Shown here: positions 26,902-38,520 of the stretch, in pieces
Numbering within the stretch: position 1 is the stretch's first letter
Layout: each line of letters begins with the position of its first letter
Assembly: GCF_026914265.1 (NCBI RefSeq)
Contig: NC_069124.1
Coordinates: forward strand, 18,435,088-18,499,087
DNA from: Mya arenaria
Taxonomy: Eukaryota; Mollusca; Bivalvia; Myida; Myidae
Reading direction: 5' to 3'
Length of the DNA: 64,000 bases
Notes under the pieces: model-generated
Told to the model about the DNA's origin: nothing
The model's input: only the letters and a program-made list of their open reading frames with translations
Database searches by the model: none
Made by a program: the position numbers and the translations under genes

Positions 26902-27047
26902 CTGTTGTTAAAATCTCTGAGCGTGTGTTTCCCCGGCCTAGACACCTGGCCATGCACGAAAGCTGGCCCCATCAGAAAGCCAATTAGCCACGCAGTTTTC
27001 AACACCATCCTCTGAGGAATCATATCAAACTTTTTCAATATTTCCAT
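26902..27047 (-). CDS. First coding exon of an unidentified secreted or membrane protein
   Basis: On the minus strand an ATG at 27,047 opens 48 codons plus two bases, ending exactly at a good donor (CAG|GTAACT, exon end 26,902). The predicted peptide has a basic N-terminus (KK, QR) and then a hydrophobic core of about 19 residues (from VLKTAWLIGF to AFVHG), a classical signal peptide with likely cleavage before QVSRPGK. The exon is distinctly more GC-rich than its surroundings. I do not recognise the family. Later exons should lie at lower coordinates across a long intron. A candidate at 3113-3198 has a compatible splice phase, but the link is unproven. This is an incomplete gene model. Confidence 0.45.
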
Positions 27048-28045
27048 CGTTATCTCAATAAACAATTAAAAATTACAAACACAACGTTGTTTTACCATTT
27101 GGTAAATAGATACAATATTCAGCCAGTTTTAATAAGCATTTGTACAGAAGACATTAAATAAATAGTCCCAAAAATTGTTCTAGTGTCTCCAGCCTTCAAC
27201 CAGCAGCAAATACCAACCATCCTCCCTTAACCTCATTCAAATGAACTAAACTATCCCTATTAATGATATAAAGTTATATATTTATTCCGATAACAGAAGA
27301 GTAATAGCTGCTAAAGCCGCGTAACTCCTCATAGCATCATATCCTGTAAGTGGTAGTCACTGTGTTCCGATACATTAAGACCATCGAGACCCTAACGATG
27401 CTATCCTGCTCATCTGTTCGAGAACTAGCCGCAAAATATTTCCAAGCTATCCTGCATCGCTTCTCCACCTAATTATTTGGGATAACTGAACATTGCCAAT
27501 AATTCTCTATTTTTTTTATAAAAAAGAAGAAAAGATGTAGATGATGGTATCGAAATAAATCAAGCTAACCATCGCGGCTGATGGATATAAAATTAGATAG
27601 AATCAAAATGTACCCCATGGATAAATTACGTTGTGCTTGTTTTGGGAGCACAATTTGTTCCATGAATCACTTACGAACAGGCATGAACCTTCGATACAAT
27701 CTCCTAGGTTTAATGGAATTGTGAAGTGTTCAGAATTGATAAATGTGAATTAAAAATGATTTTCCTATTGGATAATAAATATTCTAAAGAACGCAATCTC
27801 GTTTTTAATTATAGGTTAATTATTAACACTGCATACCACTGCAATATAAATTCCAAAATGCTGGAGTGTTGCGTTTATAAATTTTAAGAATTGCTTTAAT
27901 TACCAACCAAGTGATTTCTAGTTATGTTGGAAATTTAGAATTTCCCTTTGAGTGCTCTACCGGTGTAAAAGAGTACAGTTTGGAGTTTAGATGCGCAGTT
28001 GTATGAAAACGAAGCCTAGACAAATGTAATCGGATAATTGAACTG
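27048..28045. other. Presumed 5' flank of the minus-strand signal-peptide exon
   Basis: This stretch is upstream of the exon at 26,902-27,047 in its own direction and has patches of higher GC (27,300-27,470). No TATA box or initiator can be defended. It may contain 5' UTR and promoter. Confidence 0.3.
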
Positions 28046-28063
28046 TTATTATTATTATTATTA

Positions 28064-28106
<43 letters not shown>

Positions 28107-28107
28107 A
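28046..28107. repeat. Compound (ATT)n(GTT)n microsatellite
   Basis: An uninterrupted run of about six ATT units passes into about 14 GTT/TTG units. Confidence 0.95.
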
Positions 28108-30544
28108 AATAAGCGTTGGAGAGACCTTTTTCAGACTTTCATGTTTTTACTCTCAAAATAAACTTGCCAAAAAAGTGGGGCTTTTGAATTGTTTGCCAAG
28201 AAAACCCTGATGACTATATTTTCGTGTATTTCTAACGCTCTGTGTGCAATCAAAATGCTCAGTGTCAGCGCTCTGCTCCGTTACGGCGTTTACGTCCTTG
28301 TATTTGAATTCATGTTAAAGCCACATTTTTATTTTCATTTGCACTCTCAGAGTGTTTAATGCCAGTCAAAGACGCCGAAACTTGGCACCATATATCAATA
28401 TGAAACCGAGCCCGTCAGTCCTCTATTTGAGTAACAGAAAGCGCTTAAATTTCCTACGTTATATGAATTTTCGTTGCAGGAATGGCCTTCCTTACTTTGG
28501 ATGCAATTTTAATTGGATATCAGAAAACTGAGTCACGAACATGGAATTCTGAATTTTGGGGGCTCTCGCAGTTTGGCTATTGGCCTTTAAAGCCATGATG
28601 GCAACAGGCATTGGGCTTCTGGGCTTGTCCCAGTTGTGTTAAAGATCACCACCTTTCAATAAACTGCAGTACCACAAAGGCCCGAACTAAGATTGAGGAT
28701 TTTGTTTTTGTCTGAATAATTACACAGATCAAAACATGGCCTTTAAATGATTTATAAATTCAAATATTTTTTTTTCAAAACTGAGCTTAATAGAATGAGA
28801 GCAGGGTTTACACTATTCAAAGAAGTATGTTAATACTCGAATGAAAACCATCAGTACAAGCACACGGGAACACGGGACACGGTTTTTATTTCAATTTTAA
28901 AATTCTACTGGAAGAAAAGACAACACAATACAGCATTATTAGTGCTATGATAAAATGTAAAATAGATTCTAGTAAATAAATCCAGGCTATTTTGAAAAGA
29001 TTCTAGGGCATTTAAAGGTCAATAACTACGGTGTTAAATTAATCGAATATATAAAAACGTAAATGAAATACATAAACAAGCATGGAATATAGAATTAAAA
29101 TAAATAAAAAATAGCATCCATGAAACATAGGACGTTATTTGAGATCGGCAGCAGGATTCGGTCCTGTGACCTCTAGATTACTAGGCGAGATCTTTAACAC
29201 TCGACCACTAAGGCGTCGATATAAAACAGGTCTTATGTTAAAGTATCATTACAATTTATTATTTCATTGGAAGTTGGCAGTTACATCATGGCCATATGTG
29301 TATGTTTTACAGATTAAGGGAAAATTATTTTGCAAATAGGTTCTATAAAGGCACTTGTTAAATATTTGAATAAATTATAAAGTTTGCTTTTATGATTTGC
29401 ATTAAAATGGTGAAGTCCGTATACATGTTCATAACCTAAGGTAGACTTTACCATTCTATTGAATATTCATAGACATGCATTTGGGACGTTTGTAATAAAA
29501 TTCTGAGGGGTTCGTAGAAAACGATATTTCTCACACGGACTCTATTGGGACATTCCGTAATTCAACTTTTGATTAAGTAGCCAACAACCATTTCTGTCCG
29601 TTTCAATCTACAATTTTAATTAGGGGGTGCAAGGAAATATATTTTGCAGAAAGCCCACCACAGGCACACGAAGACGGTACAGACAAATTACGTTGGTTTG
29701 ATCAATACCTCCTGTCAGATACAATGATCTTGACTGATCTATGAGTTGTGATCCGTCATAACCCGATTTTATATTAGATTCTCCAAATTCTCTTGGCAAT
29801 TCTACTGTTTCGAATTATTTCTCTGCTTAAACTTTGCCTTTAACTTTTGACGCCATTGATACAATCCAAACCTTCATCAAATCAGTTTGATGTATGTTGT
29901 TTTTCTATGTTTAGAACACAATTTAAAAATTGAGTAAATTCCGTTTGGGTATTCATAACCATAATGTATTACTTCCAAAGAAAGCACTTTAACTGAGTGA
30001 TAACGGTTTGCGTTAAATCAAGGCGGAAAACTGTGTATATAGCTATATCGCAGATAGAAAATGTAAACGTTTTATACATCTTGCACATTTAGGCGTTATT
30101 TTGATCTCTTTGATTATGTGATATTTAACAAAGAGCTTCTATTTTCAATAATGTTTGAAAGCTTTCCGAAAGTGTGAGAGTTATTTCAATGCACCTGAGG
30201 AACGTGTGCATGCTTGCAAAACCACAATTCATTTAACAAAAGTGATCACTGGTTCTCGTCAAATAAGCAGATCCCAAATGTTACTGTTAGCCTCCTCTGT
30301 TTCTGATTTTCTTTTGCTTTTTGAAAATGACTACATCATCATGTGTATTCAGTTGATATATTAACAAATCGAATTTATATTCCTATCATAAATGTACATT
30401 TAACATGCATTATATGGAACCAGGCAATAACTCTATGGTTTTAATCCTTATGTTCGCTTATGCATTTACATTTTTCAATTAATAATGTTGATTTCAATCT
30501 TTAAAACATATCTTATATTTTTCTATTACCTATTCATGAAATAT
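28108..30544. other. Stretch without a supported gene
   Basis: 28,150-28,690 is noticeably more GC-rich than the surrounding DNA and might hold an exon or a regulatory block, but no frame there is convincing. The rest is AT-rich background apart from a SINE head at 29,143-29,220. Confidence 0.35.
29143..29220 (-). repeat. tRNA-derived SINE head
   Basis: The minus strand shows an A-box-like CTTAGTGGTCGAG, a tRNA-like anticodon arm (CCTAGTAATCTAGAGG) and a B-box remnant (GGACCGAATCC), ending in TGCTGCCG. This end matches the SINE heads at 23,935 and 40,688. Confidence 0.55.
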
Positions 30545-32590
30545 TGTAGAACACATGTCTAGTGAGAATCTTTTGTCAGCGGCATATGTTGTAACATCGA
30601 CAAGCATGCATGACACATTGCAGACCTTATTTCTAACGAGTATCTGACGCCAGCAGCATCAGTAGTAATATCCACTAGCATGCATGAAATATTGCAGAAC
30701 CCATGTCTATTGAGTATCATACGTCATCAGTATGGGTATTAACATCCAAAAGCATGAATGAAACATTGCAGATTCGATGTCTAGCTAATATCTCACACCG
30801 ACACTATGATAACTTAACACCAACCAGCATGAATGTATGTTTTCAGAACCCATAACTAGAGAGAATCCGACGTAAACAGCATGAAAATGAACACCCAAAA
30901 GCATGAATGAAACAATGCTGAACCACTGTCTAGCGATTATCAGACGTCAACAGCATGAGTAGTAACATCCTCAAGTATGCATGAAACATTGCAAAACTCA
31001 TGTCTTGCAAATATCTGACGTCAACAGCATGAGAACAAATATACACAAGCAATCATTGAATATTGCAGGACCAATGACTAGCGAGTATCTGACGTCAACA
31101 GCTTCAGTAGTTACATCCAAAAGCATGCATAAAACATTGCTGAACAACTGTCTATCGAGTATCGGACGTCAACAGCATAAGTAGTAACATACCCAAACAT
31201 GCATGGAACATAAATTCATTCATCACTAGCGGATATCTGACGTCAACAACATGACAACCAAACATACAAAATCAAGCATCGAACATTGCAGAACCCATGT
31301 CTAGCGAGTATCTCACGTCAACAGCATGAGTATCAACATCCACAAGCATGCATAAGACATTGCAAAACCCATGACTAGCGAGTATCTCACGTCAACAGCA
31401 TGAGTATCAACATCAACAAGCATGCATAAGATATTGCCGAACCCATGACTAGCGAGTATCTCACGTCAACAGCATGAGTATCAACATCCACAAGCATGCA
31501 TAAGATATTGCAGAACCCATGACTAGCGAGTATCTCACGTCAACAGCATGAGTATCAACATCCACAAGCATGCATAAGATATTGCAGAACCCATGACTAG
31601 CAAATATCAGACGTCAACAACATGAGTAGTAACATCCCAAAGCATGCATGAACCATGTCTAGCGAATATATGACGTCAAGAAAATGACAACCAAACACAC
31701 ACAAACAAGCATTGAACATTGTAGAACCCCTGTCTAGCGAGTATCTGACGTCAACACTATGTGTAGTAATATCCACAAGCATGCATGACACATTGCAGAA
31801 CCCTTTTCAAGTGAGTATCTGACGTCAACACTATGAGAAGTACAATACACAAGCATGCATCAAACATTAAAAAACTAATATCTGACGTCAAAAGCATGAT
31901 ATGTAACATCTAAACGCATGGGTGAAATATTGCAAAACCGATGCCTAGTGAGTATATGACGTCAGCAACGTGAGAAGTAACATCCACAAGCATGCATTTA
32001 ACATTGCGTAACTCATTTAACGAGTACATGACGTAAGTAACATAAGTAATTAGTTGCATGAAACATTGCATAACCCATGTGATGCGAATATCTGACGTCA
32101 ACAGTATGACAAGTAACACCCACAAGCATGCATGTGACATTGCAGAACACATGTTAAGCGAGTATCTGACGTCAATAATATCTGACGTACAATCAACAGG
32201 TATGCATGAAACTGTAAAACCCGTGTCTTGTGAGAATCTGACATCAACAACATGAGAAGTTACATTCAAAAGTATTGTTGAAACATTGAAGAAACCATGT
32301 CTACAGAGTATCAAACGTCAACAACATGAGAACTAAGTGCATGGAGCATGGCAAAACTAATGTCCAGCGAATATATTACGTCAACAACATGAGAACTAAG
32401 TTCATGGAACATGGCAAAACTAATGTCCAGCGAATATATTACGTCAACAACATGAGAACTAAGTGCATGGAGCATGGCAAAACTAATGTCCAGCGAATAT
32501 ATTACGTCAACAGCATGAGAAGTACCATCAACAAGATGCATGAAACATTGCAGAACCGATGTCTAGCGAAGACAGATTTATGACCGAGTG
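30545..32590. repeat. 74-bp satellite array, about 27 units, CRE-palindrome rich
   Basis: In the best-conserved part, successive CTAGCG landmarks fall at 31,301, 31,375, 31,449, 31,523 and 31,597, exactly 74 bp apart. Outer units are more diverged and some have indels. Each unit carries GCATGCAT, CATTGCAGAACCCATG, AGCGAGTATC and a (T)GACGTCA block. About ten units have the exact palindrome TGACGTCA. 74 is not a multiple of three, so the open frames here are accidental. Confidence 0.93.
32318..32508. repeat. 63-bp sub-array inside the satellite
   Basis: Three nearly identical units follow at exact 63-bp steps (CAACAACATGAG at 32,319, 32,382 and 32,445, ending at 32,508). They derive from the 74-bp unit by a deletion. 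Because 63 is divisible by three, long open frames appear on both strands, but these are by-products of the repeat and not genes. Confidence 0.9.
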
Positions 32591-34589
32591 CTATGTGGTC
32601 AATAATGTTGTTTGACAATGTAAATGTTTGAATAAATCTGTCAATGTATTTACTCTAATATCCTGTAAATATTTCGGCTCTTCGCTATTCAATAATAATA
32701 CTTTATGATGTATGGAGAAATTATTACTATAGCACACATGATTTAGTGTTTCTCCTTCCGAGCCTGCGTCTTCACATAAACAATACGGAACTAAGAAAGG
32801 GAAACGTTGGGAAACAATCTGCATCATACAGGAAACGGGACGAATATGTAAATATACAATGGAAAAAACAGGCTTTAGATGTTGAATCATCATCCTGTTT
32901 ACCGGAATAAAGTCTAGATAAATACACAAAAAACATATTCATATTAATGTATTATTATTGTTAAACTCATTTATCTTAAATGATCGGATACAAAACCGCA
33001 TACGAATTGTGAACAGATAAATAAAATATTGGCCTTTATAAATGTTTGTTTTTAAAAAATGGGTTCTGGGTAACAAATTACTCAGTAAAAAAATAAAAAA
33101 TATCGCTAATATTTTGTATCTGCACAATGCATACATACGACGTCTAACTACAAGAAACACATTATACACAAGCATCTCTGATGGTCAGTTCCTCAACTGT
33201 TTCCTATCTAATTGGGTATTATACTACAATAGCTAACTGTAAAATTACAACGGTTATAATCCCTTTAAATCCTATAAACTTGGTTTAGGAAAGTTGAGCA
33301 GCCGGTCATAAGAATAATGCATATAAACTTTCTTTAGAATTTTCCTCAAAATATATTTCTATCGCCTGTTTTAAAAACAAGATACGATGCATCAATGAAT
33401 ATATCAACGTTAAAATCATGACTAGCGATTCAGTACCGTTTTTCAGTGAAAACGCTGAAAGCGTTAAAAGGCCGTAGCAGCGACGAGCGTGATTTCTTTA
33501 TTTCAAAATTCTGTTTACAGGCAATAAAATCGAATCCAAAGATATTTTGAATGGACCAAAACTTAAACCGATAAGTGTCTGTCATTATCTAAGAATACGT
33601 ATTGTAAATTACAATTGTAATACAATATGCATGTTTTAGGATGGATTTACAATTGCTTTATTGCTAGTGTTAAACTGTTTAAATGTAACCCGATATTAAT
33701 AATTGACTAAGTTTTGACTTTTGTAGTAGATAAATAAAGACAGGGTCATTTAGTCAACACATTTCAATTTTCTGTTTAATTATCTATGATTATTCCCCTT
33801 GGTTACTCGTCATGATTTATTAAGATTATTCGGCTTGATTTCAAATTCACTTGGACTCGTATGAGTGCATTTTAATTTGCGCTATTTTAAACCGCATATT
33901 ACCATACGTCTCATTTTGTAACCCCGGCGCGTTACAGAGCTGATTTTTAGTGCTGCATATCGAAACAAGTTTCTTTTTGTTGAATGTAATTCCCCGGGCA
34001 TTATACTGTCAGCATGTTCAAATTGAAACGGGGTGGTCTTGAACTAACGAGTGATTTGATGCATGTTAAAAGGCATTTATCGATATACAATGTACCTTGC
34101 AAGCAAATGGAGTAGTATATCACTTTGAAGTTGATTTCAAATGTTGATTTGGTTTCTTTTGCTAAAAGGCTAAAAATGAGCTGAAGCATAAATGGCTCTA
34201 GATGATTAATGTCGATAAACACGATACCATGTTGACATGGAAATGCATAAACTGATTTATTTTCTTTAATTGTTTATATCATTCCGTGCCCATTGGCTGC
34301 ATTATGGCTTGATCGCAGAGTAAAACAGGAATAAAGAAGCCTAAGCGCACCTCAATGGATGATCTATAAAGCCGTAGAATATCGTTAAACGCCAAAGAAG
34401 TAGTTGTGTAACAACGCTGAATGACATCTAAAACGTTATTCAGACAAAAATAGAGAAAATAATTTGGGTCGACCAAGCTCGTTGCATGTCATATTGGTAC
34501 GGGTTACATGAGGCATCGAATGAATCATCCACAAGATAAGCTCAACTCCTGGTCTGAGATCATCTATCCAATGTATATATCTGAGCCGC

Positions 34590-34590
<1 letters not shown>
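32591..34590. other. Non-coding stretch
   Basis: A 112-codon minus-strand frame at 32,591-32,929 contains a cysteine-rich segment (CLCEDAGSEGETLNHVCY) that weakly recalls LINE C-termini, but it is not enough to call. The dispersed fragment shared with 40-115 lies at 33,855-33,935. Nothing else is supported. Confidence 0.35.
33855..33935. repeat. Dispersed repeat fragment, partner at 40-115
   Basis: Carries the same ordered blocks (GCGCTATTTTAAACCGCAT, ACCATACGTC, TTTTGTAACCCCGGCGC) as the segment at the start of the window, in the same orientation. Confidence 0.6.
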
Positions 34591-34655
<65 letters not shown>

Positions 34656-34696
34656 AAAGATGATGATGATGGTGGTGATGGTGGTGGTGGTGGAGG

Positions 34697-34749
<53 letters not shown>

Positions 34750-34778
34750 ATGATGATAAAGATGATGATGATGATGAT
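34591..34778. repeat. Compound trinucleotide array (ATG)n, (GTG)n, (CTG)n
   Basis: Nearly pure ATG/TGA repeats, a short GGTGGTG segment, about a dozen CTG units, then ATG repeats again, with two AAAGATG interruptions. The frames give poly-Met, poly-His/Gln or poly-Leu and are not genes. Confidence 0.97.
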
Positions 34779-35849
34779 ACAGAACTTGTGTCTGGCCCAT
34801 TTTCGTTCTGTATAGTTTATATTCTCTTGAACATATTAAAACTTTAAAAAGAGGCAATAAATTGTATAGAAAATAAAATAATTATGTTTTAGTACCAAAG
34901 TTGCTTTAATCGTGCATATTACAATAAAATTGGGGAAAATTTGTCATTTGGTTTGATTTATAAATCTTTAAAAATGAATCATTCGGCGCACGTTTATATT
35001 TTCAAAAGTCAAAAGTGTCTCTATTAAAATATCACGCAACGAAAAGTTTCCAGGGAATGCAGCAATTGTAAAAATGTCACTTTACGTGGTCAGACGAGAT
35101 TCAAATTAACAAAATATGGCAAAGGAAATATGTTGTTAGTGAACACGCATGGCCGATATATATGTTGCGAGAAAGTCTCGGTAGTTTGTGTACGTATTGT
35201 TTTCGGTTTTTGCGTGACGTCACTGTGCTTATAGATTTCAGATTTTAAAACGCGACTAGGTCTTGGCCAACTGGATAATTTAGGATTTTAGAAACAAATG
35301 TTCGTAAGAAGGCCACAGGCTGGGCCTTGCGCAATTCTAGGCCGGTGCAAGCTAGAATAGCAATGTGATGTACTATTTACTGACTTGACATTTTGACACC
35401 GGCAAAAAGTGGATCGGTGTAACACAAACTGCGGGAGACATGTAAAAAAAAATATAATGTTTTGACGAACCACATTTAACATTAATAACATTAAGGTGTC
35501 AAGGTGGCTTAAACGACACATGGCATTGTACTTAGGTGTTTAAGTTTGATTATTGTGCACAAAGATCAGATATGCACCAATACTCTGGTGCTTGATATAT
35601 CTTAAAAAATACGAACATTGGCCTTGTTGGTTATGCGTTTTGTTCAGTCAATATTTACAAGTCGTCGAAAACTAAATTTATTATTCAGATGTTGCCGTTC
35701 TGAACAAAGGTTTCCAGGTTTCTTGTATAATACAATTTTATTTTCACGTCTACATGTATTTTACAAAAAAATACTTAGCAATGTCAGTATCAACAACGCC
35801 TTGCCCCATTCAGCACTCTTGGTGCTTTGATTTTTTCTATGAGGGCATT
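34779..35849. other. Non-coding stretch left of repeat unit copy A
   Basis: Nothing recognised. 35,290-35,430 is somewhat GC-richer, with no defensible exon. Confidence 0.35.
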
Positions 35850-38520
35850 CATTTCTGATTTAAATGTTTTGAGGTGTGACTTTCCCCCAGATTTGAGACT
35901 GAGCTCTCTTTTCATTTGACAAACGATAAAAACCTTCCCACCTTTTTAGGTTTTATTTTCTTTAAAACAGCGATACTTTGCTATGTCGTATTTATTCTGC
36001 GAAATGAACAGTTTATACGGGTAACCGTGGATATATGGCACCTGTGTACAAGATTTCAACCCGTCCATGCCCTACTTGGCACATTTGACAATGCAAGGAG
36101 CGATTCAAGGAACTTGCGTTTGAGAGATGCGCAACAGGTATTTTGGTTTAAATGTGGTAGGGGTGGTTTGAAAGTCGTCCTCAACAAATATTCAGCTATA
36201 TTGCGTATAAAGTCGTGGGTTCTGATATACTCTTCTCATGTTTTCTCCGAAATTGACATGAGAAAAGTTCACTTTTTGGTTTGGTTTGTGGTCACCAAGT
36301 CGGACATGTGAGTTTGCTTTGGGTACTCCAGTCCGGTTTCCCCCACAACACATGACCACACTCTCGCGTAAAATAGTGCCAACGAGATTGATTAATTAAA
36401 TGCTGTTATTACCTTTTGCACATCCCTTGTAAAAAATATCAGTTTAAACTAAAAGGTTTACTTGCACAATTGAAGTGTTGGGCGCAACGAATGCGTCCCC
36501 TCCTCCCCTAAATTCACAATTGCGAGCCATTTAAAAAAACGCTACTGTTCTGTTATATATTGATGCCTTGTGACCCATTCAATTTTAGAGTGAAAATGGT
36601 ATTGTTTAAAAAAAATATATCACAAACGTGTGAGCATTCGGAACTTCTTTTATACTAATATATTCTTAACAAAAATTGGTGTTTTGTACCAAAGTCGATG
36701 AGAAAATCGAGCCAAAAGCTTTTGGCTGAAAAGAAAAAAAAAACAATAAATCATTATATCTCCATATACACAATGGTAGAGTAATGCTCTTTTTCATAAA
36801 CAAACTTAAAATGTTCCAAGGCCTAATAGCATGTTTGTAGTAATATTTTGGGTAAAGCTTTCACATACTCTGTCTCTATTCGTACAGTTGCACATACCTA
36901 TGTACAAATACCTAATTTATGTTTTCGAAAGAGTAGATGAACAAACACAAAAAAAGTAATAATAGGGCAATTTTGTTAACAATGTTAAAAAGAGATTGCC
37001 TGAGTAAAATGAATACATTAAAGCTTACTGGTATTACAAATGATCTTTTCTCATGATTTACATCGTAGGTGCTATGTTAGGCTAGTTTTATTTTTAAGTT
37101 CCCTTGAATTCTTTGTTTTTTATTTACCTAGAGGTTTTAAACGTACACTGATTTTACATTTGCAAATAAAAACAGCAAATTTATCCCACAGTGAACAGTT
37201 CTGAAACATTCCTCATCATCAAAGGGAGATAAAACAATCTTACGAGCCAATTATGGTTGGTGGCAGTTAATGTTAAGATCATGCATTTAGATAATACAAG
37301 TATATAAAGCACGTCTGTGATAAAATGTCACTCGTACGGCGTCCACAGTGAAGTTTTTCATTGAATCGAAAGTCTCTATTCCTGAATTTATTCACAGCAT
37401 TGTAGACAATTCACTTTCACATTAAACATAGGTGCATTGAGTAACTTGCAATTTTAAAGCATGAGGTCTTTTATATTAAACTTGAATAGCAAAGTTTCTG
37501 TTCATAAAGGTTATGAATCGTTGATATATATAATATATACTATTTCATTCCGAGTGTAAGTGTTTAAAACAGATTTAAAAAACAACAACAACATAATACA
37601 GTTCATAATACAAATTCATTTAATATCATTCATACAGCTTCTACAAATACCATCACAACATACTAATATAGCAAAAAGACAATATGTATGTGAGAACAAA
37701 AGATAAACCAAATAAATACAAAAAAACGAACTACACATTCTGCAAAATCAATTATTGTGAAAATAGCATGAAATATTATCATTTCCTTTAAAAAATGAAC
37801 GGCAACTACAAAGACCAGAACGGTGCCTTTACATTAAGCCTGCCAAAGTAACAAGGCCAAATAAAATATACATAACGCTAAAAAAATGCAATGAAAACTA
37901 CAGGGACAAGTCCAGTAGTCGAAAGTTCTAAAATAACCTTTGTTTAGGGGCACAAAGGCAAGGACCCAAACGACAATGAATTATGAACACAAACACATTA
38001 ATATCACATACACATATAACAACAACAGAAACAAACTTACACCACAAACACAGATACAAACACCACAAATAATTATACCCAAAAATTGCTTCACCGTTAA
38101 ATGATGGGAAACGGCCTTGGAACGGTCAGTGAAACAAGATGTCACTGGAACTTTATTCTACAGGGGAGTCATGGTAGTTAGCATGGCCATAACCTCACAC
38201 TTGTCCCATCATTAATCAATATTACTAAATTAAAATATAAGACGAAAAACAGCACAGCAATGCTATTTGGACAACCATCTTTACACGATCAGTAGGGACA
38301 CACTTGGGGGTTTAACTAGTTAGTGAGCGCTGAACCGCACACTTGTTCAAATAGTTATTATTGCGTAAGAAATTGAATATGTAAGCTTTATCTGAACCAG
38401 CTTCAATTTGAATGCAATGAAGTATAACACAAAAACATCACATTAACTAATAAATTGTGTTAAAGTACAATATGACCAGAAACATACACCACCTGCAAAT
38501 GAACAACAGTGCTGACTTTT
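35850..38520 (+). repeat. Large repeat unit, copy A
   Basis: A non-coding unit of about 2.7 kb whose landmarks recur in the same order in copies B and C: ACTGAGCTC-TTTTCATTTGACAAA-CGATAAAAA; CCATGCCCTACTTGGC; AAAGGGAGATAAAAC followed by GGTGG-AGTTAA and AAGATCA-GCATT; GTCCACAGTGAAGTTTTT; GCCTTGGAACGGTCAGTG; GAGCGCTGAACCGCACACTTG; and CCAGCTTCAATTTGAATG-AATGAAGTATA. The frame at 35,916-36,311 lies inside and is not a gene. No terminal repeats were found. It also contains an inverted fragment of R2 (37,900-37,990). Confidence 0.75.

Noticed and set aside
30981..32583. Several open frames of 64-134 codons on both strands
   Set aside because: They run through the 74-bp and 63-bp satellite and simply repeat its translated unit. 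There is no start, domain or splice context.
32591..32929. LINE C-terminus on the minus strand (cysteine-rich CLCEDAGSEGETLNH)
   Set aside because: Only one weak motif, with no flanking RT sequence in any frame.
34564..34857. Poly-His/Gln and poly-Met/Leu proteins on opposite strands
   Set aside because: These are translations of the ATG/CTG microsatellite. No coding flank on either side.
35916..36311. 131-codon open frame
   Set aside because: It lies within copy A of the large repeat unit, and the matching parts of copies B and C are not open in the same frame.
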